A DNA stretch of 64,000 bases from Silvimonas amylolytica (lineage in GTDB: Bacteria; Pseudomonadota; Gammaproteobacteria; Burkholderiales; Chitinibacteraceae): contig NZ_BMLY01000002.1 of assembly GCF_014645555.1 (NCBI RefSeq), positions 696,729-760,728 of the forward strand, given 5' to 3'. This document shows positions 49,299 to 57,672 of this stretch, one piece after another. The notes under the pieces were generated by a model. That model was not told the DNA's origin, ran no database searches, and saw only the letters and a list, made by a program, of their open reading frames with translations. A program made the translations under genes and the position numbers. Numbering within the stretch: position 1 is the first letter of the stretch; each line of letters opens with the position of its first letter.

Positions 49299-50083
49299 GG
49301 GCGCTCCATCATGCGGTCTAGTGCCGCAAACCGCCAACGGCGGGGCAAATGGCTGAGCCAGCGTAGTGGCAGTGTAAAACGGCGCGGGAAGCTGATTTCG
49401 AACTGGCCTCGTGCCAGGCCATGCAGGATTCGCGTAGCAGCCTCATCGGCCGAAACCATGGCGGGCATGTTGAAGTGATTGCGGGCGGTGAGCGGTGTTT
49501 TGACAAAGCCCGGGTTAATCAATGTCACACCAAGGCCACGCGGATGCAGATCGCAGTAGAGGATTTCTGCCAGGTTGATCAGTGCCGCTTTGGTCGGACC
49601 GTATACCGTGGCATTGGGTAAGCCCATATACCCGGCCACGCTGGCAATGATCACCAGGTGCCCCTTACCCACCCGCAACATGCCCGGTAGCAGGGTTTCC
49701 AGCCCCAGGTAAACACTGGCCAGATTGACCTCTATGGTCCGTCTGGCTTGCTCGGCCGCGACTTGCCATACCCTTTGAGGGCGGTAGTCGGCCGCACAAA
49801 AGATAACGACATCCGGTCCGCCCCATGCGGACTCGATGATGTTGCGGTTCTGGGCCCAAAGCGTGGCGTCGGTGACATCCATGGGCAGGACAAGCGCCGT
49901 TTTGTTGGCGCCAGCGACATGAGTCAGTTTTTCCGCATTGCGGGCAGAAAGGGCGACCCGGGCACCGGCGGCCAGCAAGCGCGTGGCCAGCGCTGCGCCT
50001 ATGCCGCTGGATGCGCCAATGATCCACACCCGTTTGCCAGGCAGCGTATCAAGCCGCGGATTCAGCGGTGCCAGGCCGATCAT
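49295..50083 (-). CDS. Short-chain dehydrogenase/reductase
   Basis: 262-residue classical SDR. Cofactor motif GASSGIGAALA, a DVTDATLW segment for adenine contact, and catalytic serine in IIASVAGYMG with YGPTK as the YxxxK pair. A hydrophobic/basic C-terminus (RWLSHLPRRWRF) may touch the membrane. It overlaps its neighbours by 4 bases at each end. Given the operon, the substrate is probably a modified fatty acyl or similar lipid, by inference. Confidence 0.88.
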   Translation of the reverse strand: MIGLAPLNPRLDTLPGKRVWIIGASSGIGAALATRLLAAGARVALSARNAEKLTHVAGANKTALVLPMDVTDATLWAQNRNIIESAWGGPDVVIFCAADYRPQRVWQVAAEQARRTIEVNLASVYLGLETLLPGMLRVGKGHLVIIASVAGYMGLPNATVYGPTKAALINLAEILYCDLHPRGLGVTLINPGFVKTPLTARNHFNMPAMVSADEAATRILHGLARGQFEISFPRRFTLPLRWLSHLPRRWRFAALDRMMERP

Positions 50084-50622
50084 GATGGCGTGTCCGGGGG
50101 TAATTTGCGAAAAAACAGGGTCACCTGTCCGAGTTCAAAACCGAACTTGCGCATGCTGGTGCGGTTGATCAGGGTGTGCTGGTCTAGCAGATACATCCAG
50201 TCATCCATGTGCACATCAATGACTTTGTTATCAACGGGTAGCCGGAGCGTGTATTGCCAGTGCAGCGCATTGCCGCTGGCGTGACCGAGCGCCTCGCCGG
50301 CGATATCCTCTGCCGTGCCATGCCATGCATTGTCGGCGCTGCGCCAGAGCGTCCATTCCCGGTACGACTGGCTGCCATCGCTCCAGGAAAACGCTTCGTT
50401 CAGGACGAATTTGTCGCCACTGCGTTGCCCGCTAAGCACGACATGAAAGCGTTTCTCTACGGTGCCGTTGCGTTGCTGAAAAATCCCCCAGGCTTCACTT
50501 TTCCCGGCAAAGAATACTGCCGGATCAAGCACGGGCTGCTTTTGCGCATAGTGCGTGACATCGGGGCCCGCGCACGCTGCCAGCAGGAGGGTTAACGCAG
50601 TCAGAAGTTGGCGGGCGGTCAT
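50080..50622 (-). CDS. DUF3833 lipoprotein
   Basis: 180 residues from an ATG that overlaps the MFS stop by 4 bases. N-terminal lipoprotein signal with lipobox LAAC (MTARQLLTALTLLLAAC). The body matches DUF3833 features, including repeated tryptophans (WSDGSQSYREWTLWR) and MDDWMYLLDQHTLINRTSM. Predicted to be attached to the outer or inner membrane. Function is unknown; it is a constant member of this lipid gene cluster. Confidence 0.82.
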   Translation of the reverse strand: MTARQLLTALTLLLAACAGPDVTHYAQKQPVLDPAVFFAGKSEAWGIFQQRNGTVEKRFHVVLSGQRSGDKFVLNEAFSWSDGSQSYREWTLWRSADNAWHGTAEDIAGEALGHASGNALHWQYTLRLPVDNKVIDVHMDDWMYLLDQHTLINRTSMRKFGFELGQVTLFFRKLPPDTPS

Positions 50623-51863
50623 AATGCCCCCTGTTTGCGGATGATCCGGTACACGCACATCAGCGCAGCTGCTTTGCACATTGCTGGCAGCGCGCCGTAC
50701 ACCAGTGGCAAGGCCAGGGTGTTACCCGTGGCGTGCCCTGGTTGATAACCCAGGGCGGAGAGCAACGGTAGTGCAAAGCCGGCCGTGGCGGTGGAGAGTT
50801 TGAGTAGCAAACTCCAGTAGCCATACTGCGCCGGCATGCTCTCATCGGGCGCCAACAAGCGGGCCAACAACACTGGAGGGAGAGCCAGATCTGCGCCGAC
50901 GGCAAAACCCGAGCACAGGCAAATCAGGGCGAAAGCCCGGGTTGCGCCTGCTGCCAGCCAACTGGCCCAGCTAAAACTGCACAGGGCCAGCAGCATGCCC
51001 AGTGCCCATGCGCGTGCCGGTCCCATCTGGCCAGACAGGCGGGACCAGACGGGCAAACCCAGCATGCCCGCCAGAAAATAAAGTGCCAGGTAACTGCCAG
51101 CCAGAGCCGGCACGCCCAAGTGGTCGTTGATATAAAACAGTACCAGCGTCGCTGGGAGTGCCACCGATAGCCCGTTGAGTACCACGGGCAGGGCCAGCCG
51201 CTTGATCGCGCCCGAGATATGGCTGCTGCCAGGCGCCGTGGCGCTGCTGACCAGCCAGGCCGGTGCCCAGCGCATCCAGGCGATCATGCCGAACAACAGA
51301 CTACTGGCAAACACACCGTTAAACAGCGCCATGGCGTAGCGCGGGGTATAGCCGCGGCCTGCGGTCAGCCAGGTGGGCAAGGCACTTGCCAGCATCACAC
51401 CGACCAGCCCGGCCCCCTCACGCCAGGCTGCGGCCCGGTTCTGGATACCTAACTGCGGGCTGAGCGCCGCACCCCAGCTTAACAAGCTGATATTGAGTAT
51501 GGCGTGCGTGCTGTAAACACAAACCAGCGTCACCGCAAACCAGGTGGCCAGGGCGAGCGGCCCTGACACAGGCGGAAACCACAGCGCGCAGAAACTAATC
51601 ATCATCAGCACGCCTGCCGGCCAGAGCAGCCGTTGCAAACTGCCAGCGCGGGCTAGCCCGCCGACCAGTCGCCCCAGGAAGGGATCTTGCAGGGTGTCAA
51701 ACAACCGGGCGCCGACCAGCAGATAACCAATGGTGGAGAGCGGCAAGCCTGGCATGGCACTATACCAGGCCGGAGCCAGCACATAGACCGGTAGCGCCAC
51801 CATGGCCAGCGGCAAGCCCATAGCGCCGTAGGCCGCTAGCCGGGCGGAAGTGTACGGGTTCAT
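50619..51863 (-). CDS. MFS transporter
   Basis: 414-residue protein with about twelve hydrophobic segments, resembling the GPH/MFS_2 branch of the major facilitator superfamily (short loop VGARLFDTLQDPFLGRLVGGLA is like the family's DxxxDPxxG motif). In this operon it may move a lipid, a precursor or a sugar-like head group; the substrate is unknown. Confidence 0.82.
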   Translation of the reverse strand: MNPYTSARLAAYGAMGLPLAMVALPVYVLAPAWYSAMPGLPLSTIGYLLVGARLFDTLQDPFLGRLVGGLARAGSLQRLLWPAGVLMMISFCALWFPPVSGPLALATWFAVTLVCVYSTHAILNISLLSWGAALSPQLGIQNRAAAWREGAGLVGVMLASALPTWLTAGRGYTPRYAMALFNGVFASSLLFGMIAWMRWAPAWLVSSATAPGSSHISGAIKRLALPVVLNGLSVALPATLVLFYINDHLGVPALAGSYLALYFLAGMLGLPVWSRLSGQMGPARAWALGMLLALCSFSWASWLAAGATRAFALICLCSGFAVGADLALPPVLLARLLAPDESMPAQYGYWSLLLKLSTATAGFALPLLSALGYQPGHATGNTLALPLVYGALPAMCKAAALMCVYRIIRKQGAL

Positions 51864-52399
51864 GGCGCCAACCCCAGTAGCCGGGCCCGCAAGGCCGGAT
51901 CACGCGTGGCCGGGTCTAGCCAGATGCTGAAAAACGCGGTGGCGAACGATGCATCGTCAATGTGGGCTGTTTCGGTCTCGCCGTGATAAAAGCGCACGCC
52001 TTGTCCGGGCAGGTAAACGCCGGTGAGCTGGTCGCCCTTATCAACATCCACAAATGCGCTGAGCATGTATTGGCGCCAGCTGCCTAGCGTGGCCGCAGAG
52101 AGGGATGGGCCGTAAATCCGGCGCAACTCGTCAAGCGAACTTTCGGTAATCCGTTCGCGGCTGATGTGCTTGAAGTAGGTCAGTTGCAGGGCAAACGGGT
52201 GTGGGCGCACAAACGGCGCCTCTGTGCTGTAGAGCGCGGCGTTGTAAATATGAAAGCCGAGGTAACTGAACTCCCCCTGGCCAATTAACTGCGGCGTGCC
52301 CAGATCACTCTGCCAACTGGCCAGCGCGGGCACAGGCAAGGCGCACAGACCCCACAGCAGCCATTTACCGAGGGCGTTCGAGCATGAACTGGACGACAT
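51860..52399 (-). CDS. Chalcone isomerase-like periplasmic protein
   Basis: 179 residues from the ATG at 52399, behind AGGGA; it overlaps the end of the methyltransferase gene by 35 bases. A Sec signal (LGKWLLWGLCALPVPALA) is followed by a chalcone-isomerase-like domain, a fold that binds fatty acids in several bacterial and plant proteins (GQGEFSYLGFHIYNAALY, LQLTYFKHISRERITESSLDELRR). A real flavonoid isomerase activity is not expected. Probably a lipid-binding periplasmic partner of the neighbouring enzymes. Confidence 0.75.
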   Translation of the reverse strand: MSSSSCSNALGKWLLWGLCALPVPALASWQSDLGTPQLIGQGEFSYLGFHIYNAALYSTEAPFVRPHPFALQLTYFKHISRERITESSLDELRRIYGPSLSAATLGSWRQYMLSAFVDVDKGDQLTGVYLPGQGVRFYHGETETAHIDDASFATAFFSIWLDPATRDPALRARLLGLAP

Positions 52400-53579
52400 C
52401 GGTGCGTCCCTCATCAAAACCGGCTTCGCAATAGGCCAGGTACAGCTGCCAGGTGCGGATAAACGCCTCGTCAAACCCTTGCTGGCGCACTTCATGCAAC
52501 TGGCTGTGAAAAGCATCGCGCCAGCGGCGCAGGGTTTCGGCGTAATCCGGGCCAAAGTGCAGGGCATGCACCAGCTGAAAACCCGCCTGGCTGGCTGCGG
52601 CGGTAAAGCGCTCCGGTGAGGGCAACAGCCCGCCAGGGAAGATGAACTCGCGGATGAAATCGCTACTGTGGCGATACGCCTCAAAGCGCTCGTCGGCAAT
52701 GGTGATGGACTGCACCAGTGCTCTTGCCCCCGGTTTGAGCCTGGCCCGCAGGGTATCAAACCAGCGGGCCCAGAACGCCAGCCCGACGGCTTCAAACATT
52801 TCGATCGAGACTACGGCGTCATACTGGCCGGTAATGTCGCGGTAATCGCGCAACTCAATATGGGTGAGCGCTTGCAGGCTGGCGGTGTGCAGCCGTTGCT
52901 GCGCGATTTCCCATTGCGCTGGCGAGATCGTCACCCCATGCACATGGATGCCCTGCTGCGCCGCATGTTCGGCAAATCCACCCCAGCCACAGCCGATCTC
53001 CAGCACCCGCATGCCGGGCTTCAGACCCAGCTGGTCGATCACCCGCTGGTTCTTGGCGGCTTGCGCGTCAACCAGCGAGCGGGCGAAATCACCTTCGAAC
53101 AACGCGCTGGAGTAACTCCAGCTTTCGTCCAGCCAGAGCCGGTAAAACGGATTGCCCAGGTCGTAATGCGCATGAATATTGCGCTGGCTGCCCCGGCGGG
53201 TATTGGGTCTGGCCCAATGGCGCAAGGCATACCAAAGCCGAGCCAGGCCAGTGCCTTGCACCGGCTGCGCCATCACCGCTTCATTGCGGATGGCCAGGCG
53301 GATCAATGTCGTCAGATCAGGCGAAGAGACCCAGCCGCGCTGCAAGGCATCGGCAAACCCGATATCGCCCGCCGTCAGAATCCGGCCACACGCCCGCCAG
53401 TCATGAATGGTCAACTCGGCCGACAGCGTGGTATTGGCATTGCCAAACAGTATTCGGCCATTACCGGGCAGATTGAGTAGCAAACAACCCGTGCTGATTT
53501 TGCGCAGCAGATGCAAAAACGTGCGGGCCAGCACGGGCGGTGCGGGTGCCTTGATGGCCAGGCTGCCTATCGAGCTCAT
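52365..53579 (-). CDS. Cyclopropane-fatty-acid-synthase-like methyltransferase
   Basis: 404-residue SAM-dependent enzyme acting on unsaturated acyl chains of phospholipids. The SAM site is VLEIGCGWGGFAEHAA, and FYRLWLDESWSYSSALFE and IEMFEAVG match the CFA synthase family. It may make cyclopropane or methylated, possibly furan-type, fatty acids together with the adjacent FAD oxidoreductase. It overlaps DUF1365 by 4 bases. Confidence 0.9.
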   Translation of the reverse strand: MSSIGSLAIKAPAPPVLARTFLHLLRKISTGCLLLNLPGNGRILFGNANTTLSAELTIHDWRACGRILTAGDIGFADALQRGWVSSPDLTTLIRLAIRNEAVMAQPVQGTGLARLWYALRHWARPNTRRGSQRNIHAHYDLGNPFYRLWLDESWSYSSALFEGDFARSLVDAQAAKNQRVIDQLGLKPGMRVLEIGCGWGGFAEHAAQQGIHVHGVTISPAQWEIAQQRLHTASLQALTHIELRDYRDITGQYDAVVSIEMFEAVGLAFWARWFDTLRARLKPGARALVQSITIADERFEAYRHSSDFIREFIFPGGLLPSPERFTAAASQAGFQLVHALHFGPDYAETLRRWRDAFHSQLHEVRQQGFDEAFIRTWQLYLAYCEAGFDEGRTDVVQFMLERPR

Positions 53580-54358
53580 TGTTTGTTCTCCGTAATGGCC
53601 ATGGTCAGCGCTTGTTCTGGCGGCGCGGGCTTGCTGTTGAAAGGCACACGAGCCAGCCAGAGACGCAGTGCTTGCCAGTGGATACGGCCGATGACCATGA
53701 AGGTGAACAAGGGGTAACGGGCCAGCGCCCGCCAGAAGTTGTCGCTGGAAAACGGCAACAGTCGGCCGCCAATGGCGGTACGCAGTAAAACACCGTGCTC
53801 ATCGTGGTAATCAATGGCGGTGAAGGTGGTGCCTGGGCCGCGTCTGATGCGAAAGCGGTATTCGCCCGTGGTCAGGCAAAAGGGCGAGACATGAAACACC
53901 TTGCGGCTGCAGAGCGCGGTGTTGGCGTCGACCACCCCGCCATCGGGCGCGGTCAGCACATAACAATGGTGCTCGCCAAAGGTGTTGTTGACCTCGGCCA
54001 CCAAGGCACGCAGCTGCCCCTGGGCGTCATGGCAGTGCCAGAAGCTGACCGGGTTGAACACATAGCCCCAGAGCCGGGGGAAGGTATGTAGCTCGATCAG
54101 CCCGTCAACCTGCAAGCCAGCCTCGCCCAGCCTCTGCCGCACCCAGTGCACCGGATCACTGCCATCACGCGGGCCGTAATCTGCCCGCTGCACAGACAGC
54201 ACCCGCCAGCGATCAACCGCAAACCACCAGCGTGGCGGCATGCGGGTCAGTTGGTCGGCATCAAGCACCACGCTGAACACCGGGTAGACAAAGCGCCGTT
54301 GTACTGGCCGCAAGCGCTGGTGCATGACCTGGCCGAACATGAAGCGAGCGTCGGGCAT
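53576..54358 (-). CDS. DUF1365 family protein
   Basis: 260-residue protein of the DUF1365 family. Typical sequence: FMFGQVMHQRLRPVQRRFVYPVFSVVLD, VNTFGEHHCYVL, KVFHVSPF. This family almost always travels with a FAD oxidoreductase and a CFA-like methyltransferase. No catalytic function has been shown to my knowledge. It starts one base after the oxidoreductase stop and overlaps the methyltransferase start by 4 bases. Confidence 0.85.
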   Translation of the reverse strand: MPDARFMFGQVMHQRLRPVQRRFVYPVFSVVLDADQLTRMPPRWWFAVDRWRVLSVQRADYGPRDGSDPVHWVRQRLGEAGLQVDGLIELHTFPRLWGYVFNPVSFWHCHDAQGQLRALVAEVNNTFGEHHCYVLTAPDGGVVDANTALCSRKVFHVSPFCLTTGEYRFRIRRGPGTTFTAIDYHDEHGVLLRTAIGGRLLPFSSDNFWRALARYPLFTFMVIGRIHWQALRLWLARVPFNSKPAPPEQALTMAITENKQ

Positions 54359-54359
54359 G

Positions 54360-55640
54360 TCACACCTCCACCAGGACCGGTTGCGGGCTGAAATCTCGGG
54401 CGATGCGCAAGGCGGACTTCAACCCGTCTTCATGAAAACCGTAGCCGGTCCAGGCTCCGGCAAACCAGATGTGCTGCTGGCCTTGCAACCCCGGCAAGCG
54501 CTGCTGCGCCGCTACAGCGGCCTGATCCAGCAGGGGGTGCTCATAACTGAACTCTGCCCATGTGTGCTCCGGGCGGGGTTCGGTTAGCGGGTTGAGGGTG
54601 ACGATGACCGGGCGCTTGAAAGGCAGTGGCTGCAACTTGTTGATCAGGTAACTGACACAGACCGCCTGGCGGCCCGATTGGTCTTCTGCGCTGGCGTAGT
54701 TCCACGCCGCCCAGACCTTCTGCCGGCGTGGTAGTAGCAGCGGATCGCTGTGCAGCACGGCCCGGTTCGGGTTGTAGCGGATCGCCCCCAGAATCTCTCT
54801 TTCTTGCGCGGTGGCGTCATCACCCAGAATGCGCAGCGTGGTGGGGGCATGGGTGGCAAACACCACGGCATCAAACGCCATTTCACCGTCAGCGGTACGC
54901 AGCCTGACCCCGCTGGCGGAGCGGGTTACCGCGAGCACCGGTGTGCGCAGGCGGACATCCCATATGCCTTGCAGCAGCTTTTGCACATAAGTGCGACCGC
55001 CGCCTTGCACCGTGCGCCAGCGCGGGCGATTCATCAGTTGCAACAAGCCATGATTGGTACAGAACTGCAAGAAGCTCAGCGCCGGAAAACTCAGTACATC
55101 AGTCGTCGGGCACGACCAGATGGCCGCCGCCATGGGCAACAGATAGTCATCCCGAAAGGCCACGCCATAGCCACCGGCATCCAGTAACTGGCCCAGGCTT
55201 TGTTCGGCAATTGCGGGTTGGGTGAGCCAAGCTGCGCTGTTGCGGTTAAAGCGCAGGATATCTGCCAGCATGCCCAGAAAGCGCGGGTTGCACAGGTTGC
55301 CGCGGCGGGCGAATACGCTATCAAGACTGGTGCCGGCCCACTCTTGCCGGCCCTGACGGGTCGAGACGGAGAAGCTCATCTCACTGTCATGCCAAGCCAC
55401 ACCGAGGATGGCGAACAGGGCAATCAGATTCGGGTAGGTGCGCTCATTGAAGACCAGGAAACCGGTATCGACCGGATGGGTAACGCCATCAACGGTCACG
55501 TCGACCGTGTTGGTATGCCCACCGGCATACGAGGCGGCTTCGAACAGCGTGACATCGTGATCACGGCCGATCAGCCAGGCACTCGCCAGCCCGGAGATGC
55601 CGCCGCCCACCACAGCTACCCGCCGCCGTCCCTGGATCAT
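54360..55640 (-). CDS. FAD-dependent amine-oxidase-like oxidoreductase
   Basis: 426 residues from the ATG at 55640; an in-frame GTG at 55670 would add ten. The Rossmann FAD motif VAVVGGGISGLASAWLIG is followed by VTLFEAASYAGGHTNTV of the amine oxidase/desaturase group, and the C-terminal FAGAWTGYGFHEDGLKSALRIA contacts FAD. In comparable clusters this enzyme is proposed to oxidise or desaturate modified acyl chains. First gene of the eight-gene operon, divergent from the TetR regulator. Confidence 0.88.
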   Translation of the reverse strand: MIQGRRRVAVVGGGISGLASAWLIGRDHDVTLFEAASYAGGHTNTVDVTVDGVTHPVDTGFLVFNERTYPNLIALFAILGVAWHDSEMSFSVSTRQGRQEWAGTSLDSVFARRGNLCNPRFLGMLADILRFNRNSAAWLTQPAIAEQSLGQLLDAGGYGVAFRDDYLLPMAAAIWSCPTTDVLSFPALSFLQFCTNHGLLQLMNRPRWRTVQGGGRTYVQKLLQGIWDVRLRTPVLAVTRSASGVRLRTADGEMAFDAVVFATHAPTTLRILGDDATAQEREILGAIRYNPNRAVLHSDPLLLPRRQKVWAAWNYASAEDQSGRQAVCVSYLINKLQPLPFKRPVIVTLNPLTEPRPEHTWAEFSYEHPLLDQAAVAAQQRLPGLQGQQHIWFAGAWTGYGFHEDGLKSALRIARDFSPQPVLVEV

Positions 55641-55706
55641 CCCTTCGCGCAATATGCCCACTGAAAGCACCTTTATATCAGGCCAATCTCACCATGGAGA
55701 CGGGAA

Positions 55707-55724
55707 GGTAAACGGCGCTTTACC
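55707..55724. promoter_or_regulatory. Inverted repeat between the lipid operon and the TetR gene, candidate operator
   Basis: GGTAAA-CGGCGC-TTTACC: 6-base perfect arms with a 6-base spacer, 67 bases before the oxidoreductase start and 77 before the regulator start. Location and symmetry fit a TetR-type operator serving both genes. Confidence 0.45.
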
Positions 55725-55800
55725 GTTTTACATCCCGTGCTAACATGCAGTATGTGACTTCCATGTAAAAAATGCTACTACACAGTAAACAAAATTACCA

Positions 55801-56406
55801 ATGAGTATTTTATCCAAACTCAGCTTCAAGGATCAGGCGTTCAAAATCCGGGAAATCGCCATTCTGGATGCGACGACCAGGCTGCTTGCCAGCAAGGGTT
55901 TTGACCTGATGACGCTGGACGACGTGGCGGTGGAGGTCGGTATCTCCAAGCCAAGTCTGTACAAGCACTTCAAGTCCAAAGATGACCTCGTGGGGGCGGC
56001 GATGATCCGCCTGCTGGATGGCGCGCTGGACTGGCTGGACAAAGTGCCGGCGGATACGCCCCCCTCTGGAACCTTGCGTGCGCTGCTGGCCTGGGCGCTT
56101 GAGACAAGGCTACAAGGCGGCTTGCCGCTGATGCCCTCAACCAGCCCTCAGGTCAGGGAGATGCTCACACGCAACATGCGTTACGTCACACGGGTGCTCA
56201 AGCTGAACAGCCGGCTGGAAAAACTGATCCGCCAAGCCCGCGCGGCCGGCCAGTTGCGCTCAGATCTGCCAGAGCAGGTCATTCTGTTCAGCTACTACTC
56301 CCGCACTTGCGATCCGGCGGTCGAGTACTTGCGGTTGTACGCAAAAATGAAAGATGCCGACATCATCAAGCATGTGCTGGATGCTTTTTTTGAAGGCGTG
56401 CGTTGA
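55801..56406 (+). CDS. TetR/AcrR family transcriptional regulator
   Basis: 201 residues. N-terminal TetR helix-turn-helix: ILDATTRLLASKGFDLMTLDDVAVEVG then ISKPSLYKHFKSKDDLV. The helical ligand-binding domain behind it is unassigned. Divergent from the lipid operon with an inverted repeat between, so it most likely represses that operon and itself, with a lipid or stress-derived ligand as inducer; this is inference. Confidence 0.88.
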   Translation: MSILSKLSFKDQAFKIREIAILDATTRLLASKGFDLMTLDDVAVEVGISKPSLYKHFKSKDDLVGAAMIRLLDGALDWLDKVPADTPPSGTLRALLAWALETRLQGGLPLMPSTSPQVREMLTRNMRYVTRVLKLNSRLEKLIRQARAAGQLRSDLPEQVILFSYYSRTCDPAVEYLRLYAKMKDADIIKHVLDAFFEGVR

Positions 56407-56744
56407 TCTGGCGGTTGCCTGCCTTCAAAAAAAGCGGCCCGCCATGCCAGTCTGCTTCTTCCTCGGTGTTAGAACAGCCCCCTTCTTTTCCATCAACGAA
56501 CAACTCGCACTGCGACCTCGCCCGGGATTTGAGTAGGGCTGCGATCCTGACTCCATGAGGCGCGCTGGATTCCAAAGACACGGGATGGCTGATTTCCAGT
56601 GCAAAGCAGACTTGCACTGGCGTGCGCACCAACGACCGCTCCGGCCGAACAGCCGCTGAATCCTGTCGGTTCGGATGAGCAGCAGCCCGCCGTCTGTGTG
56701 CGAACCAAATAATTGGACTCCTCTCAACCACCAAGGAGTCCGGC
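56407..56744. other. Region between the TetR gene and the integrase
   Basis: 338 bases with no supported gene; short minus-strand frames overlap here but lack start signals and protein-like composition. Contains the 9-7-9 inverted repeat listed separately. The integrase ribosome binding site AAGGAG is at its end. Confidence 0.5.
56596..56620. promoter_or_regulatory. 9-7-9 inverted repeat upstream of the integrase, candidate recombination core
   Basis: CCAGTGCAA and TTGCACTGG are perfect 9-base inverted arms with a 7-base spacer (AGCAGAC). Tyrosine recombinase core sites have two inverted arms around a 6-8 base crossover region, so the geometry fits. Alternatively an operator for the integrase gene, 125 bases downstream. 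Confidence 0.4.
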
Positions 56745-57359
56745 ATGGAAACCATCTGTAAGCGAGAAGCCTGGAACAAGGGCAAGCTCGTGGGCCAGAA
56801 ACCACCTCTCAGGTTGAAAGATATCTGGACGATTCGTATCTACCTTCAAAACACCCATGCTGTCCGCGACCTCGCCATGTTCAATTTGGCAATCGATAGC
56901 AAGTTGCGGGGGTGCGATCTCGTCAGTCTGCGCGTCCGCGATATCGCCCACGGGAGTCAAGTCCTTCCCCGAGCCATTGTCATTCAGAGAAAGACGCAAA
57001 GACCCGTACAGTTTGAAATGACTGAACCTACAAGAATGGCTGTCTCTGCCTGGTTGGACAAAACCAAACTGCGGGGAGATCAATATCTCTTTCCGAGCCG
57101 CCCAGCACCGGCGTTCCATATTTCAACACGGCAGTATGCGCGTATCGTGCATCACTGGGCTGACGCTGCCGGCCTTGACTCGTCGGTCTACGGGACACAC
57201 TCGATGCGACGAACAAAAGCAACGCTGATCTACAAACGAACGAAAAACCTGCGTGCTATTCAACTGTTGCTTGGTCATTCCAAACTGGAAAGCACGGTCC
57301 GATACCTCGGTATCGAGGTGGATGATGCTCTGGAGATATCGGAGCAGACAGAAATATAG
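56745..57359 (+). CDS. Short orphan tyrosine recombinase
   Basis: 204-residue integrase consisting almost only of the catalytic domain; the usual N-terminal core-binding domain is missing or reduced to about 40 residues. The catalytic set is complete: R55, K83, H152 and R155 (HSMR), H178 (LLLGHSKLES) and nucleophile Y187 (VRYLGI). No phage, integrating element or toxin genes surround it. Such short solo integrases are found near variable loci in many Proteobacteria; a role in local inversion or integration is possible. An AAGGAG site precedes the ATG. Confidence 0.85.
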   Translation: METICKREAWNKGKLVGQKPPLRLKDIWTIRIYLQNTHAVRDLAMFNLAIDSKLRGCDLVSLRVRDIAHGSQVLPRAIVIQRKTQRPVQFEMTEPTRMAVSAWLDKTKLRGDQYLFPSRPAPAFHISTRQYARIVHHWADAAGLDSSVYGTHSMRRTKATLIYKRTKNLRAIQLLLGHSKLESTVRYLGIEVDDALEISEQTEI

Positions 57360-57541
57360 CTTCTAGCACCCGCTGCTCGACAATGTCGGGCAGCGGTAAA
57401 GTTTCGGCCAAAGCGGTCGGTGGGTGTTCCGTATGTGATCGGCAGCTTCCTGACTGCACCAGCCGGTCCATGGCCGTGGCGCCGGTCTAAAGGATTGAGA
57501 GTCCAATTCTGCTACTCAACTCCGGGGTGACGTTGGGTGTA

Positions 57542-57601
57542 ACAGACGAGGTGAACCAGAAGATATTCAAGATGCTGGATTTTGAAGAGGTCACACTCTA
57601 A
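57542..57601 (+). pseudogene. Relic of a DUF1254 gene 3' end, copy 1
   Basis: Read on the plus strand it codes TDEVNQKIFKMLDFE followed by EVTL and a stop. This matches the C-terminus of the intact DUF1254 protein at 60269 (TDEMNQKIFKMPDFELVS). Upstream of the match no homology remains. The orientation is opposite to all neighbouring DUF1254 genes. Confidence 0.75.
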
Positions 57602-57622
57602 CTCCCGGTCGATCTGGTCGAT

Positions 57623-57660
57623 AAAAAAGCCCCGGCGCTGAGTGCGCAGGGGCTTTTTTT
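57623..57660. terminator. Bidirectional terminator in the duplicated unit, copy 1
   Basis: AAAAAAGCCCC and GGGGCTTTTTT with an inner GCGC stem; A tract on one side, T tract on the other. It lies between the relic and the end of the DUF1254 gene and is nearly identical to the copy at 62202. Confidence 0.85.
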
Positions 57661-57672
57661 CTGGAGTGCCGA

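Larger units (their letters stand above)
57360..57672. other. Region between the integrase and the DUF1254 locus
   Basis: 313 bases without an intact gene. It includes a 60-base relic of a DUF1254 gene tail and a terminator, both listed separately; the rest (57,360-57,540) shows no feature I can name. Confidence 0.6.

Noticed and set aside
56425..56805. Minus-strand frames of 126-139 codons over the integrase upstream region
   Set aside because: They overlap each other in different frames and cover the inverted repeat and the integrase start; no motif or start signal.
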